A stretch of DNA of 11,490 nt from Leptolinea sp. (GCA_022837205.1 JALHEL010000026.1:10970-22459); one strand, 5' to 3'. Numbered from the stretch's first letter, positions 1-7,377 are shown. The notes: generated from the letters alone by a model not told the origin. A program made the numbers and translations.

Positions 1-49
1 TATTCTTCTTAACAAGGCTATGCGAAATATCTATTTTTAAGGCGAAACA

Positions 50-1300
50 ATGGAAAAAAATACTACAGTCAATAAGAAAAGTTCACGCTTTACCCCCGTT
101 GTCACCGTAATTATTATCTTCGGCATCATCAGTTTACTCGGAGATATGGTTTATGAAGCTGCCAGAGGCGCAAACAGCCAATATTTCAATTTATTAAATA
201 TCAATGCCGCACAAGTCGGACTGGTTTTCGGGATCGGTGAGTTTCTCGGTTATATGCTGCGTTTGTTCTCGGGAATCATTTCAGATAAAAGCGGAAAATA
301 TTGGCTCTTTATTTTTATCGGTTACGGAATGTTAATTGTGATTCCTTTGATGGGCTTTACAAAGAACTGGAATATCCTGGTTGTTTTAATTCTGCTGGAG
401 AGAATCGGAAAGTCTCTTCGCAGTCCGGCAAAAGATACCATCGTTTCCGGAGTGGCGGAAAACCAAGTCGGAATCGGGTTTGCATTCGGTTTGCAGGAAG
501 CCTTGGATCAAATCGGCGCATTTCTCGGCCCATTAATTTTTACACTTGTCTTTTATTTGGCCGGAAAAGACGGAATTTCCTTTTATCAACTCGGATATAA
601 AGTGCTGGTAATTCCTTTCATTCTATTAATGTTTTTTGTCACTTTTGCTTACCGGAAAATTGAACGGGAACATTTGGTTCCTTCTTTGGACGCCAAAGAA
701 TTCCAAAACGAAAAATTGGGACCGACTTTCTGGGCTTACACAGCTTTCACATTTTTCTGCACTCTGGGTTTCGTAAATTTCAGCACAGTCGGGTTTCATC
801 TGAAGGCTAATAATTTGATGTCGGATGGGAATATCACTCTTCTTTATGCGATAGCGATGATCGTCGATGCCCTTACAGCTCTTATTGTCGGCAGAGCTTA
901 CGATTCTCAGAAAAAGAAAACCGGCAGAAAAACGGGCGGATTACTGGTGCTCGCTTTAATTCCATTTATTACTTTTCTTTTGCCATTCCTCACTTTGAGT
1001 TATTCAACCACCTTGATCATCGCCGGTATGGTAATCTTTGGGATCGTCATGGGTACACACGAAACAATTATGCGGTCTGCGATAGCGGATATCGCTCCTT
1101 TCCACAAACGTGGGACCAGTTATGGCGTGTTCAATACCGGCTACGGTTTGGCTCTGTTAGGCGGCTCTTCTTTGATGGGCTGGTTCTACAATTTAGATAA
1201 AATCGGCTTGATCATCGGTTTGACCTGCCTTTCCGAATTTATTGCGATTTTGTTTTACGTCAAAATGAATCATTTAGTAAAAGCAAGTGCCAATAAATAA
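50..1300 (+). CDS. MFS transporter, 12 membrane segments, substrate unknown
   Basis: This encodes a 416-residue polytopic membrane protein of the major facilitator superfamily. About twelve hydrophobic segments are visible, the first near residues 16-36 and the last near 388-408, with a charged loop at about 200-225 separating the two six-helix halves. The loop after helix 2 carries the MFS motif A pattern G-x3-D-K-x-G-K at residues 75-83 (GIISDKSGK). A conserved stretch ERIGKSLRSPAKDT follows at residues 117-130, and a related basic loop GRAYD...KKKTGRK lies in the second half. The ATG at 50 has AAGG at 39-42 as a plausible ribosome-binding site. The length is normal for a complete MFS carrier. 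Nothing in the sequence or its neighbours reveals the substrate; a drug or metabolite exporter is possible but is only a guess. A hairpin follows the gene, suggesting it ends its own transcript. Confidence 0.88.
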   Translation: MEKNTTVNKKSSRFTPVVTVIIIFGIISLLGDMVYEAARGANSQYFNLLNINAAQVGLVFGIGEFLGYMLRLFSGIISDKSGKYWLFIFIGYGMLIVIPLMGFTKNWNILVVLILLERIGKSLRSPAKDTIVSGVAENQVGIGFAFGLQEALDQIGAFLGPLIFTLVFYLAGKDGISFYQLGYKVLVIPFILLMFFVTFAYRKIEREHLVPSLDAKEFQNEKLGPTFWAYTAFTFFCTLGFVNFSTVGFHLKANNLMSDGNITLLYAIAMIVDALTALIVGRAYDSQKKKTGRKTGGLLVLALIPFITFLLPFLTLSYSTTLIIAGMVIFGIVMGTHETIMRSAIADIAPFHKRGTSYGVFNTGYGLALLGGSSLMGWFYNLDKIGLIIGLTCLSEFIAILFYVKMNHLVKASANK

Positions 1301-1322
1301 GAAATAATCCGGATATTTTTTA

Positions 1323-1358
1323 GAACAAAGCCTTGTTTTTGTAAGCAGGGCTTTGTTC
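1323..1358 (+). terminator. Hairpin downstream of the MFS gene, probable terminator
   Basis: The arms 1323-1335 (GAACAAAGCCTTG) and 1346-1358 (CAGGGCTTTGTTC) pair over 13 positions with a single G-U wobble and a 10-nt loop. The stem is strong, but the following bases (ATTAATAG) are not a good U-tract, so termination efficiency is uncertain. Its position 22 bp after the MFS stop and before an unrelated gene supports the call. Confidence 0.6.
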
Positions 1359-1428
1359 ATTAATAGTCAGCGAAAAAAATCGATTCTGCGTCTCGTTAAT
1401 TTTGCAATATGATTAAATCAAAAATTCT

Positions 1429-2817
1429 ATGAATGTAAAAGCTTCTTTTTCTTCATCTGTTTTGAATATTATTCGAATGATCCGTTGCCTCGGATCTGCC
1501 GAAAAAATGACATCAAGTCAGATCGTTGAAATACAACAAGATCGGTTCTCCCGACAATTAAGACATGTACTCAGATATTCAGAATTCTATCGAAACTTTT
1601 ATCGAAAAGCCGGAATTGACATTGAAAGACCGGAACTGATTCAACTGAAAGACTTACCGGTGATCGATAAAGACTTGATGATGGATCATTTCGACGAATT
1701 CGTCTGCAATAAACAATTAAGAAAATCAAAGTTGGAAGATTTTATCAAAGACCCTGATTCTGTCGATAAAAAATATAAAGACGAATTTAAAGTGATTCAT
1801 ACATCGGGGTCATCGGGAAGAATCGGAATATTCGTGTACGGAGCAAATGATTGGGCGATTGCCGAAGCAGCCGTATATTCAAGGATTTCTAAAAACAAGC
1901 TCCATTTCATCGGAAAAGCGAAACACGCTTTCATCGGTGTGACCGATGGACATTATGCGGGAATCAGTCTGGCGAAGTCCGGACCCAAATGGTTATTTGA
2001 TTTTTTACCGGTTGATATGAACCAGCCGCTCCATCCGTCACTGGTTAGGTTGAATGATTTTCAACCCGAATGTCTCAGCGGATATTCTTCCGGAGTTTAT
2101 CTGCTCGCTCTCGAACAGTTGAAAGGGAATCTGAAAATTCATCCGACTCGAATTTTATGTTCGGCGGATCCCTTGACTTCCGAGATGAGAGAAACGATTC
2201 GCAACGCCTTCGGCATTATGCCTTATAACTATTACGCTGCATCGGAATCCTTATGCATGGGAATTCAATGTGACCGATTTAACGGTATTCATTTATTCGA
2301 TGATTTGCATATTTTTGAAATTATTAAAGAGAACGGCGAAGAAGCAAAGCCCGGTGAACCCGGTAATCTGGTTATGACCAATTTATATAACAAAACACAG
2401 CCACTCATCCGGTACAGAATGAATGACAACTTAATTCCGTCAGAAAACAGTTGCGAATGCGGATGGCCGTTCCGATCGGTTGAATCGATTGCCGGCCGTG
2501 AAGAAGAATTTTTGTTTTTTACAGATCCGGCCGGTAACCGGCAGTTTATCCATCCAATAGTCTTCGTTGAATTCTTTGCGCCGGGGCTTGAAAAATTTCA
2601 AATCATTCAGACTGAACCCAATATGCTGGTTCTGAACGTAATTATTAAAGGAAATAAGGAAGAAGCAATTCAAGCTATCGAGAAGCGGATGGACACAATC
2701 CTTCACCAAAAAGAATTATATGATTTCGTCCATTATAAAATAAACGTAGTGAACGATATCCCCAATGACCCCCAAACAGGGAAATTCAGGCTGATTATTC
2801 CATATCTTAATTCTTGA
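1429..2817 (+). CDS. PaaK/CapK-like adenylate-forming enzyme (AMP-ligase family, COG1541 type)
   Basis: This is a 462-residue protein resembling phenylacetate-CoA ligase-like, acid-activating enzymes of the ANL superfamily. Visible core motifs are the phosphate-binding loop HTSGSSGRIG (residues 124-133), the A5-like YYAASES (268-274), and PLIRYRMND (325-333) in place of the usual YRxGD. A CxCG pair (C342, C344) precedes IAGREEEF, as is common in this family. A C-terminal TGKFR (450-454) probably supplies the catalytic lysine K452. The family activates a carboxylate as an acyl-AMP and often passes it to CoA; the substrate cannot be read from the sequence. The ATG at 1429 lacks a Shine-Dalgarno sequence. 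The next in-frame ATGs (codons 17 and 27) also lack one and would remove N-terminal sequence, so 1429 is kept with moderate certainty. The gene stands alone between the MFS hairpin and the tig promoter, and no obvious terminator follows it. Confidence 0.82.
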   Translation: MNVKASFSSSVLNIIRMIRCLGSAEKMTSSQIVEIQQDRFSRQLRHVLRYSEFYRNFYRKAGIDIERPELIQLKDLPVIDKDLMMDHFDEFVCNKQLRKSKLEDFIKDPDSVDKKYKDEFKVIHTSGSSGRIGIFVYGANDWAIAEAAVYSRISKNKLHFIGKAKHAFIGVTDGHYAGISLAKSGPKWLFDFLPVDMNQPLHPSLVRLNDFQPECLSGYSSGVYLLALEQLKGNLKIHPTRILCSADPLTSEMRETIRNAFGIMPYNYYAASESLCMGIQCDRFNGIHLFDDLHIFEIIKENGEEAKPGEPGNLVMTNLYNKTQPLIRYRMNDNLIPSENSCECGWPFRSVESIAGREEEFLFFTDPAGNRQFIHPIVFVEFFAPGLEKFQIIQTEPNMLVLNVIIKGNKEEAIQAIEKRMDTILHQKELYDFVHYKINVVNDIPNDPQTGKFRLIIPYLNS

Positions 2818-2856
2818 TTTTGTATCATCTTGTATATCGATCGAATAAACCTAATG

Positions 2857-2862
2857 TATAAT
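2857..2862 (+). promoter_or_regulatory. Perfect TATAAT box, possible upstream tig promoter
   Basis: A perfect TATAAT occurs at 2857-2862 directly preceded by TG. The only -35-like hexamer nearby, TTGTAT at 2830-2835, is 21 bp away, which is too long for a standard sigma-70-type promoter. It could be a second start for tig or a chance match in AT-rich DNA. Confidence 0.25.
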
Positions 2863-2899
2863 ATCGTAGGCGGAAAATCGGATTGAAAAATCGATCTGC

Positions 2900-2928
2900 T
2901 TGACATTCTGAAAATTCGGTCCGATAAT
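2900..2928 (+). promoter_or_regulatory. Strong sigma-70/SigA-type promoter for tig
   Basis: TTGACA (2900-2905) and GATAAT (2923-2928) are separated by exactly 17 bp, close to the housekeeping consensus. Transcription would start near 2935, leaving a leader of about 90 nt before the tig start codon. The 9-bp word AATTCGGTC occurs at 2913-2921 inside the spacer and again at 2927-2935 over the end of the -10 box, which could be a regulator site. Confidence 0.75.
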
Positions 2929-3014
2929 TCGGTCGGTTTGTTCAGACAGAGAAGAATTCGGATCGTTTGGGAGCCGATTTTTCCGTCGGGATAAATAATT
3001 AATTCATATATAAC

Positions 3015-3020
3015 GAGGAA
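3015..3020 (+). promoter_or_regulatory. Ribosome-binding site fixing the TTG start of tig
   Basis: GAGGAA at 3015-3020 lies 6 nt before TTG at 3027. No in-frame ATG is suitably placed, and the protein family begins at this point, so this site decides the non-ATG start. Confidence 0.8.
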
Positions 3021-3026
3021 GCCATC

Positions 3027-4529
3027 TTGAAAATCGAAAAACAACCCCTTGAAAATCATGAAATCAAATTGGAAGTCGAAATCAGTCCGGAAGAATTCGA
3101 ACCATTAAAGCATCAGGCAGCAAAAAAAATTGCCAAAGACGCAAAAATTCCGGGCTTCCGCCCCGGGAAAGCGCCTTATGAAATTATTCGGCGCAATTAC
3201 GGTGATACCGCGATAGCTCAGGAAGCCCTTGATACATTTCTCGAAAATCAATATGAACGTATTTTGAAAGAAGGAGAAATTGAACCGGGGGGAATGGGCA
3301 GATTAGATAAAATAGATCAAATTGATCCTCCGAAATTCAGTTTGATCGTCCCTCTTGCACCGACGGTAGAACTGAACGACTATCGTGAGATTCGCGAAGA
3401 ATATGTGGAAGCCGCTATAACCGATGAAGAAGTTCGGGAAATTTTGGATGAGTTAAAAACGAATTATGCCACGGCGGAACCGGCGGAAGGACCTGCCAAA
3501 GAAGGCCAGACGGTCTATGTGTTAATCAAGGCTGATTTGAAAGAAGAAGATCCGGAAACCGGCGAGAAAGAGTTAATCAAAGAACGACCTTATGAATTCA
3601 TTATCGGCAAAGATTCCGATGAAAAGACAGCTTGGCCATTTGTTAATTTTTCTCAAAATTTTATCGGTGCGCAACCAAACGAGATCGTAACGGTTGAGCA
3701 TACTTACGGCGAAGAAGCTCCGATTCCGACTTTAAAAAACAAGACGGTTGTTTATACGACAACGGTACAAAGCATTAAAGACCTGGTGATGCCTGCTGAA
3801 GATCTTGAGTTGGCGAAAAAATTCGGCGATTACGAGACCTTTGATGATTTTTTGAAAGATATTCGTGAAAGATTATTAAAACAAAAACAACAAAGTCAAG
3901 AAAATGAATATATCGAAAAAATTGTCAAACAATTGGTGGAAAAAGCTGATATCCAATACGCACCGAATGCACTTGAAGAAGAAGCACAAGAAATATTCAG
4001 TGATTTTAAGCAACGATTGGCACAACAGGGAGTCGACCTTGAAACCTATCTGAAGATGAAAAATACCGATATGGAAAAATTCCTTAATGAAGAAATCAGA
4101 CCGAGCGCGGAAGAGCAATTAAAGAGACGTTTGGTACTTCAGGAATTTGCGGCAAAAGAAAAAATCAGAATCAACATGGATAATTTCAAGGAAAATGTCG
4201 GTAAACTCCAAGAAACCGCCGCAATAGATTATCAAAAGGCAAAAACCAACAAGGAAAAACAGGCGATTGCAAACTATATTACAAATGCTGCCATGAACCA
4301 ATCTTTCAATGATGCATTGTTTGATCGTCTCATCGCAATCGCAAAGGGCGAAAATCCGGCGATCGAAGAAGAGAAAACAACTCCCGAAAGTGAAAAGGAA
4401 ACGGCTGTCGATAATCTCGAAACCGTTCAAAATGAGACCGAATCTTCGAATGATCTTCCGGTAGAAATCGGCTCAAACGAGAAGATAGAGGTGCCGGAAT
4501 CTGAAACAGACTCCGAAAATAAATCTTAA
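3027..4529 (+). CDS. tig: Trigger factor, ribosome-associated chaperone
   Basis: This encodes trigger factor, which binds the ribosomal exit tunnel and shelters nascent chains. The start is TTG at 3027, justified by the ribosome-binding site and by the N-terminus MKIEKQPLENHEIKLEVEI, which matches family starts. The N-terminal ribosome-binding domain (about 1-112) contains the signature loop GFRPGKAP at residues 43-50. A divergent FKBP-like PPIase domain spans roughly 155-250 and lacks the usual F-x-G-G segment, so isomerase activity may be weak or absent. The helical chaperone domain runs from about 255 to 440. The last 60 residues form a low-complexity acidic tail (19 Asp/Glu against 4 Lys), making the protein 500 residues against the more usual 430-450. 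The gene has its own strong promoter and is followed after 97 bp by ftsH. Confidence 0.96.
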   Translation: MKIEKQPLENHEIKLEVEISPEEFEPLKHQAAKKIAKDAKIPGFRPGKAPYEIIRRNYGDTAIAQEALDTFLENQYERILKEGEIEPGGMGRLDKIDQIDPPKFSLIVPLAPTVELNDYREIREEYVEAAITDEEVREILDELKTNYATAEPAEGPAKEGQTVYVLIKADLKEEDPETGEKELIKERPYEFIIGKDSDEKTAWPFVNFSQNFIGAQPNEIVTVEHTYGEEAPIPTLKNKTVVYTTTVQSIKDLVMPAEDLELAKKFGDYETFDDFLKDIRERLLKQKQQSQENEYIEKIVKQLVEKADIQYAPNALEEEAQEIFSDFKQRLAQQGVDLETYLKMKNTDMEKFLNEEIRPSAEEQLKRRLVLQEFAAKEKIRINMDNFKENVGKLQETAAIDYQKAKTNKEKQAIANYITNAAMNQSFNDALFDRLIAIAKGENPAIEEEKTTPESEKETAVDNLETVQNETESSNDLPVEIGSNEKIEVPESETDSENKS

Positions 4530-4538
4530 AAAGCGATT

Positions 4539-4568
4539 TTGTTTTCTAATTAACAAGATTCATATAAA
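4539..4568 (+). promoter_or_regulatory. Probable promoter for ftsH
   Basis: TTGTTT (4539-4544) and TATAAA (4563-4568) are spaced by 18 bp, a reasonable sigma-70-type promoter just after the tig stop. The predicted transcription start, about 4575, falls at the outer edge of the inverted repeat that follows. No terminator separates tig from this promoter, so read-through from tig is also possible. Confidence 0.55.
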
Positions 4569-4572
4569 AAAG

Positions 4573-4618
4573 CCGTATAGTTAATTCAGGATTTTTATTA
4601 AATGAATTAACTATACGG
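4573..4618 (+). repeat. Perfect 16-bp inverted repeat overlapping the ftsH ribosome-binding site
   Basis: The arm CCGTATAGTTAATTCA (4573-4588) and its exact reverse complement (4603-4618) flank a 14-nt AT-rich spacer. The repeat starts 4 bp after the ftsH -10 box and ends inside the ribosome-binding site GGAG (4617-4620), 8 nt before the ATG. Two of the four GGAG bases would be paired if the RNA folds. It could be a DNA operator, a 5' mRNA stem-loop or a translation switch. It is not the CIRCE element (TTAGCACTC-N9-GAGTGCTAA). The sequence alone does not choose between these roles. Confidence 0.85.
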
Positions 4619-4626
4619 AGAATAAA

Positions 4627-6549
4627 ATGAGTCAATCAAATAATACCCAAAAGAATCGAAATGATAAAAATCGATCCGGGCAAAATCAACTGAACTATGT
4701 CCTCAGTTATTTGATTTTTGCTTTTCTTTGTATGTGGTTATTTCAGCAATTCATCATCAAGCCGATAACGGTTCGTGAAACGGAAATAACCTACAGCGAG
4801 TTTAAATCCAAAATTAAAAGCAAGGAAGTTTCCGATGTATTGCTGGGAGAATACAGAATTGTCGGAATGATGAAGAATCCCAACGCAACTTCCGCTGAGG
4901 ACGAAAAAATTCCATTCACAACAGTTGCCATGCCCAACGGAGATCCGACATTAATTGAATTGTTGGATGAGAACGGAATTAATTACACGATCAGTGAACC
5001 CGCAAACCCGCTCGGAAGTATCATTCTCGGTTATTTAATTCCTCTCCTATTCTTTGGCGTTATTTGGTATTTAATTTCACGCCAAGTAGAGAAATCGGGA
5101 GGCAGTTTCGGTGGATTGGGCGGAATTATGAGTATCGGTCAAAGCAAAGCCACCGAAGTCAAACCGGAAGATGTGAATGTGACATTTAAAGATGTCGGAG
5201 GTGCGGATGAAGCGATCGAAGAGCTGCAGGATATTATTCAATTTTTGAAAGAGCCTGAACAATTTTCAAAATTAGGCGGAAGAATTCCGAAAGGTGTGCT
5301 CTTAGTCGGCCCTCCGGGGACAGGAAAAACGCTTTTGGCAAAAGCAACCGCCGGAGAAGCACATGTTCCGTTCTTTGAAACAAGCGGATCGGAATTTGTC
5401 GAAATGTTCGTCGGAGTCGGTGCCGCAAGGGTTCGAAATCTATTCGATCAGGCACGAAAAGTCGCTCCCGCAATTATCTTTATCGATGAAATCGATGCGA
5501 TCGGCCAATCTCGAGTCGGCCCCGGAAGATTTGGATCTAATGATGAACGGGAACAGACGTTGAACCAATTGTTATCCGAAATCGACGGGTTTAAATCCGA
5601 TAAAGGGAAACCGGTGATTATTATGGCAGCGACAAACCGTCCGGAGATTCTGGATCCGGCTCTCTTACGTGCCGGCCGTTTTGATCGGCAGGTTACGGTT
5701 TCTATACCGGATCTAATCGGACGGAAACAAATTTTGCAGATTCACAGCAAAAATATTAAATTGGATCCCAGTTTCGACTTGGATCGAGCAGCTCGAATGA
5801 CACCCGGTTTTAGCGGGGCAGATTTGGCAAATGTAATGAATGAAGCTGCATTGTTGGCTGCCCGCCGAAATGGGAATTCCGTTAATATGGATGATTTCGA
5901 GTTGGCAATCGAAAGAATTGTTGCCGGACTTGAGAAAAAGACCCGCGTGATGAATGAGAAGGAAAGAACTGCCGTCGCATATCATGAAAGCGGGCATGCT
6001 CTGATCGGTGAAATTGTCCCCAACGGCGATCCGGTTGCAAAAGTAAGCATTGTTCCCCGAGGAAGAGGGGCACTTGGTTATACCATGCAAATGCCGACGG
6101 AAGATCGATATCTTATGACTCAAAGTGAATTGGAGGATAAAATAGCGGTCTTGTTGGGCGGAAGAGCAGCCGAGTCGATTATTTTCAATGAAATCAGCAC
6201 CGGTGCCGCTGATGATATTAAGAAAGCTACGGAGCTTGCGCGACGAATGGTTACGGAATTCGGTATGAGTGAAAAATTGGGCGTGGTAAGATATGCCACC
6301 CCGCAATATCAGTTCCTTGAAAGTTATGAAACGGCAGCCGTAGCAAGTCCGGAAACTCTAAAACTGATCGATGAAGAAGTTCAGCGTATTTTGGATGAGC
6401 AATTCAAGAGAGTGATTAATCTTCTCAATGAAAACCGAGATGCGTTGGAAAGTTTGACAAAGTTATTGCTCGAAAAAGAGACCATATCGGGTGAAGAAGT
6501 CAAAGAAGCAATCGCTAAACAGAGAATAAAGGAACCGGCGATCGTTTAA
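4627..6549 (+). CDS. ftsH: ATP-dependent zinc metalloprotease FtsH
   Basis: This is a full-length, 640-residue membrane-anchored AAA+ protease that extracts and degrades misfolded membrane proteins and some soluble regulators. A hydrophilic N-tail precedes membrane helix 1 (about 23-44). The extracytoplasmic domain (about 45-128) and helix 2 (about 129-151) follow. The AAA module has Walker A GPPGTGKT at 228-235, the pore loop FVG at 261-263, Walker B IIFIDE at 283-288 and GRFDR at 350-354, which includes second-region arginines. The zinc site is HESGH at 453-457, with D530 in AADDIKKAT as the likely third ligand. All key residues are present. The ATG at 4627 sits 6 nt after GGAG (4617-4620), part of which lies inside a perfect inverted repeat. 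The gene is followed by a hairpin terminator and then clpP, in a protein-quality-control neighbourhood. Confidence 0.98.
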   Translation: MSQSNNTQKNRNDKNRSGQNQLNYVLSYLIFAFLCMWLFQQFIIKPITVRETEITYSEFKSKIKSKEVSDVLLGEYRIVGMMKNPNATSAEDEKIPFTTVAMPNGDPTLIELLDENGINYTISEPANPLGSIILGYLIPLLFFGVIWYLISRQVEKSGGSFGGLGGIMSIGQSKATEVKPEDVNVTFKDVGGADEAIEELQDIIQFLKEPEQFSKLGGRIPKGVLLVGPPGTGKTLLAKATAGEAHVPFFETSGSEFVEMFVGVGAARVRNLFDQARKVAPAIIFIDEIDAIGQSRVGPGRFGSNDEREQTLNQLLSEIDGFKSDKGKPVIIMAATNRPEILDPALLRAGRFDRQVTVSIPDLIGRKQILQIHSKNIKLDPSFDLDRAARMTPGFSGADLANVMNEAALLAARRNGNSVNMDDFELAIERIVAGLEKKTRVMNEKERTAVAYHESGHALIGEIVPNGDPVAKVSIVPRGRGALGYTMQMPTEDRYLMTQSELEDKIAVLLGGRAAESIIFNEISTGAADDIKKATELARRMVTEFGMSEKLGVVRYATPQYQFLESYETAAVASPETLKLIDEEVQRILDEQFKRVINLLNENRDALESLTKLLLEKETISGEEVKEAIAKQRIKEPAIV

Positions 6550-6568
6550 TTCGAATTGATACGGATTG

Positions 6569-6605
6569 AGTGCTGCACTTGGAAACAAAAGGGTGCAGCA
6601 CTTTT
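6569..6605 (+). terminator. Hairpin terminator between ftsH and clpP
   Basis: AGTGCTGCAC (6569-6578) and GTGCAGCACT (6593-6602) form a perfect 10-bp stem with a 14-nt loop, and the T-run 6602-6605 follows. The short T-tract suggests partial termination, so some ftsH transcripts may continue into clpP. It begins 20 bp after the ftsH stop codon. Confidence 0.7.
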
Positions 6606-6648
6606 AAATATTTCTAACAATTTTCTATCAAATCTTATCGGTGTCTCA

Positions 6649-6657
6649 TGTTATTAT
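6649..6657 (+). promoter_or_regulatory. Possible extended -10 promoter for clpP
   Basis: TGTTATTAT at 6649-6657 fits an extended -10 (TGn followed by TATTAT, one mismatch to TATAAT). No clear -35 is seen upstream. It lies after the ftsH terminator and about 70 bp before the clpP start, where a promoter would be expected. Confidence 0.3.
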
Positions 6658-6710
6658 ATATCCATCAAATTAACGATTCGTCGGATGAAAGAAATTGATT
6701 CCGATTGGAC

Positions 6711-6715
6711 AGGAG
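6711..6715 (+). promoter_or_regulatory. Ribosome-binding site supporting the clpP start at 6727
   Basis: AGGAG at 6711-6715 lies 11 nt before ATG 6727. The reading frame stays open upstream to 6556, but that extension runs through a transcription terminator and has no ClpP-like sequence. This site and protein length therefore favour 6727. Confidence 0.7.
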
Positions 6716-6726
6716 AAAAAATAAAT

Positions 6727-7326
6727 ATGGATAAACCAAGAAACGCTGTAGTGCCAATGGTTGTTGAAGGTGGAGCTTATGGTGAACGTGCTTATGACAT
6801 TTATTCTCTGTTGTTGAAAGAGAGAATTGTTTTTCTCGGAACACAGATCGACGATCAGATTGCAAATCTGACCATAGCACAGCTCCTTTATTTAAGCAGG
6901 GAAGACCCTGATCGTGATATTCAGTTCTATATCAATTCACCCGGTGGATCGGTCTATGCCGGCCTTGCGATTTATGATACGATGCAGATGATCCCAAATC
7001 GGATCAATACCGTAGCTTGCGGAGTGACCGCATCTTTTGGAACAGTGCTCTTAACAGCCGGTTCGAAAGGTCATCGTTTTGCGCTGCCGAATTCAACGAT
7101 CCATATGCATCAGCCATTAGGTGGTGTCGAAGGTCAGGCTTCGGATATCGAAATCCAAGCCAAAGAAATTCTCAGACTGAAAAAAGAATTGAATGAGATT
7201 ATGGCAAAACATACCGGTCAGACGTATGAAACAATCCTTCACGATACCGATCGAGACCGATATTTTACACCGGAAGAAGCAGTCGCATACGGGTTGATCG
7301 ATAAAGTTCTCGAACCAACAAAGTAA
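6727..7326 (+). CDS. clpP: ATP-dependent Clp protease proteolytic subunit ClpP
   Basis: With the start at 6727 this is a 199-residue serine peptidase, the usual ClpP length. ClpP forms two stacked heptameric rings that degrade proteins fed by an unfoldase such as ClpX or ClpC. The N-terminus MDKPRNAVVPMVVEGG precedes the conserved RAYDIYSLLLKERIVFLG. The catalytic triad is intact: S103 in GVTASFG, H128 in IHMHQPLGG and D177 in DTDRDRYF. The GGSV motif at 73-76 for substrate binding is also present. An in-frame ATG at 6685 would add 14 residues but has no good ribosome-binding site. The gene sits alone between two terminators, and no clpX follows, so the partner ATPase must be encoded elsewhere. 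A standard tig-clpP-clpX order is thus altered, with ftsH placed between tig and clpP. Confidence 0.97.
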   Translation: MDKPRNAVVPMVVEGGAYGERAYDIYSLLLKERIVFLGTQIDDQIANLTIAQLLYLSREDPDRDIQFYINSPGGSVYAGLAIYDTMQMIPNRINTVACGVTASFGTVLLTAGSKGHRFALPNSTIHMHQPLGGVEGQASDIEIQAKEILRLKKELNEIMAKHTGQTYETILHDTDRDRYFTPEEAVAYGLIDKVLEPTK

Positions 7327-7343
7327 TATTTCTGATCTTCATA

Positions 7344-7377
7344 AAAAAACCTCCGACATATATCCCGGAGGTTTTTT
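7344..7377 (+). terminator. Strong rho-independent terminator after clpP
   Basis: AAAAAACCTCCG (7344-7355) and CGGAGGTTTTTT (7366-7377) form a perfect 12-bp inverted repeat with a 10-nt loop. The GC core CCTCCG/CGGAGG is followed by six Ts on the plus strand and by six Ts on the minus strand, so it can work in both directions. It lies 17 bp after the clpP stop. Confidence 0.93.

Noticed and set aside
2999..3006. TTAATTCA before tig matching part of the ftsH repeat arm, as a shared regulatory half-site
   Set aside because: Only 8 AT-rich bases match and there is no second inverted copy near tig.
2733..3059. A 108-codon minus-strand frame covering the tig promoter region
   Set aside because: It overlaps the end of the PaaK-like gene, a near-consensus plus-strand promoter and the tig start, and its product resembles nothing I know.
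5713..6306. A 197-codon open frame on the minus strand inside ftsH
   Set aside because: It lies wholly antisense to highly conserved FtsH coding sequence and has no recognisable domain; it is a by-product of codon use.
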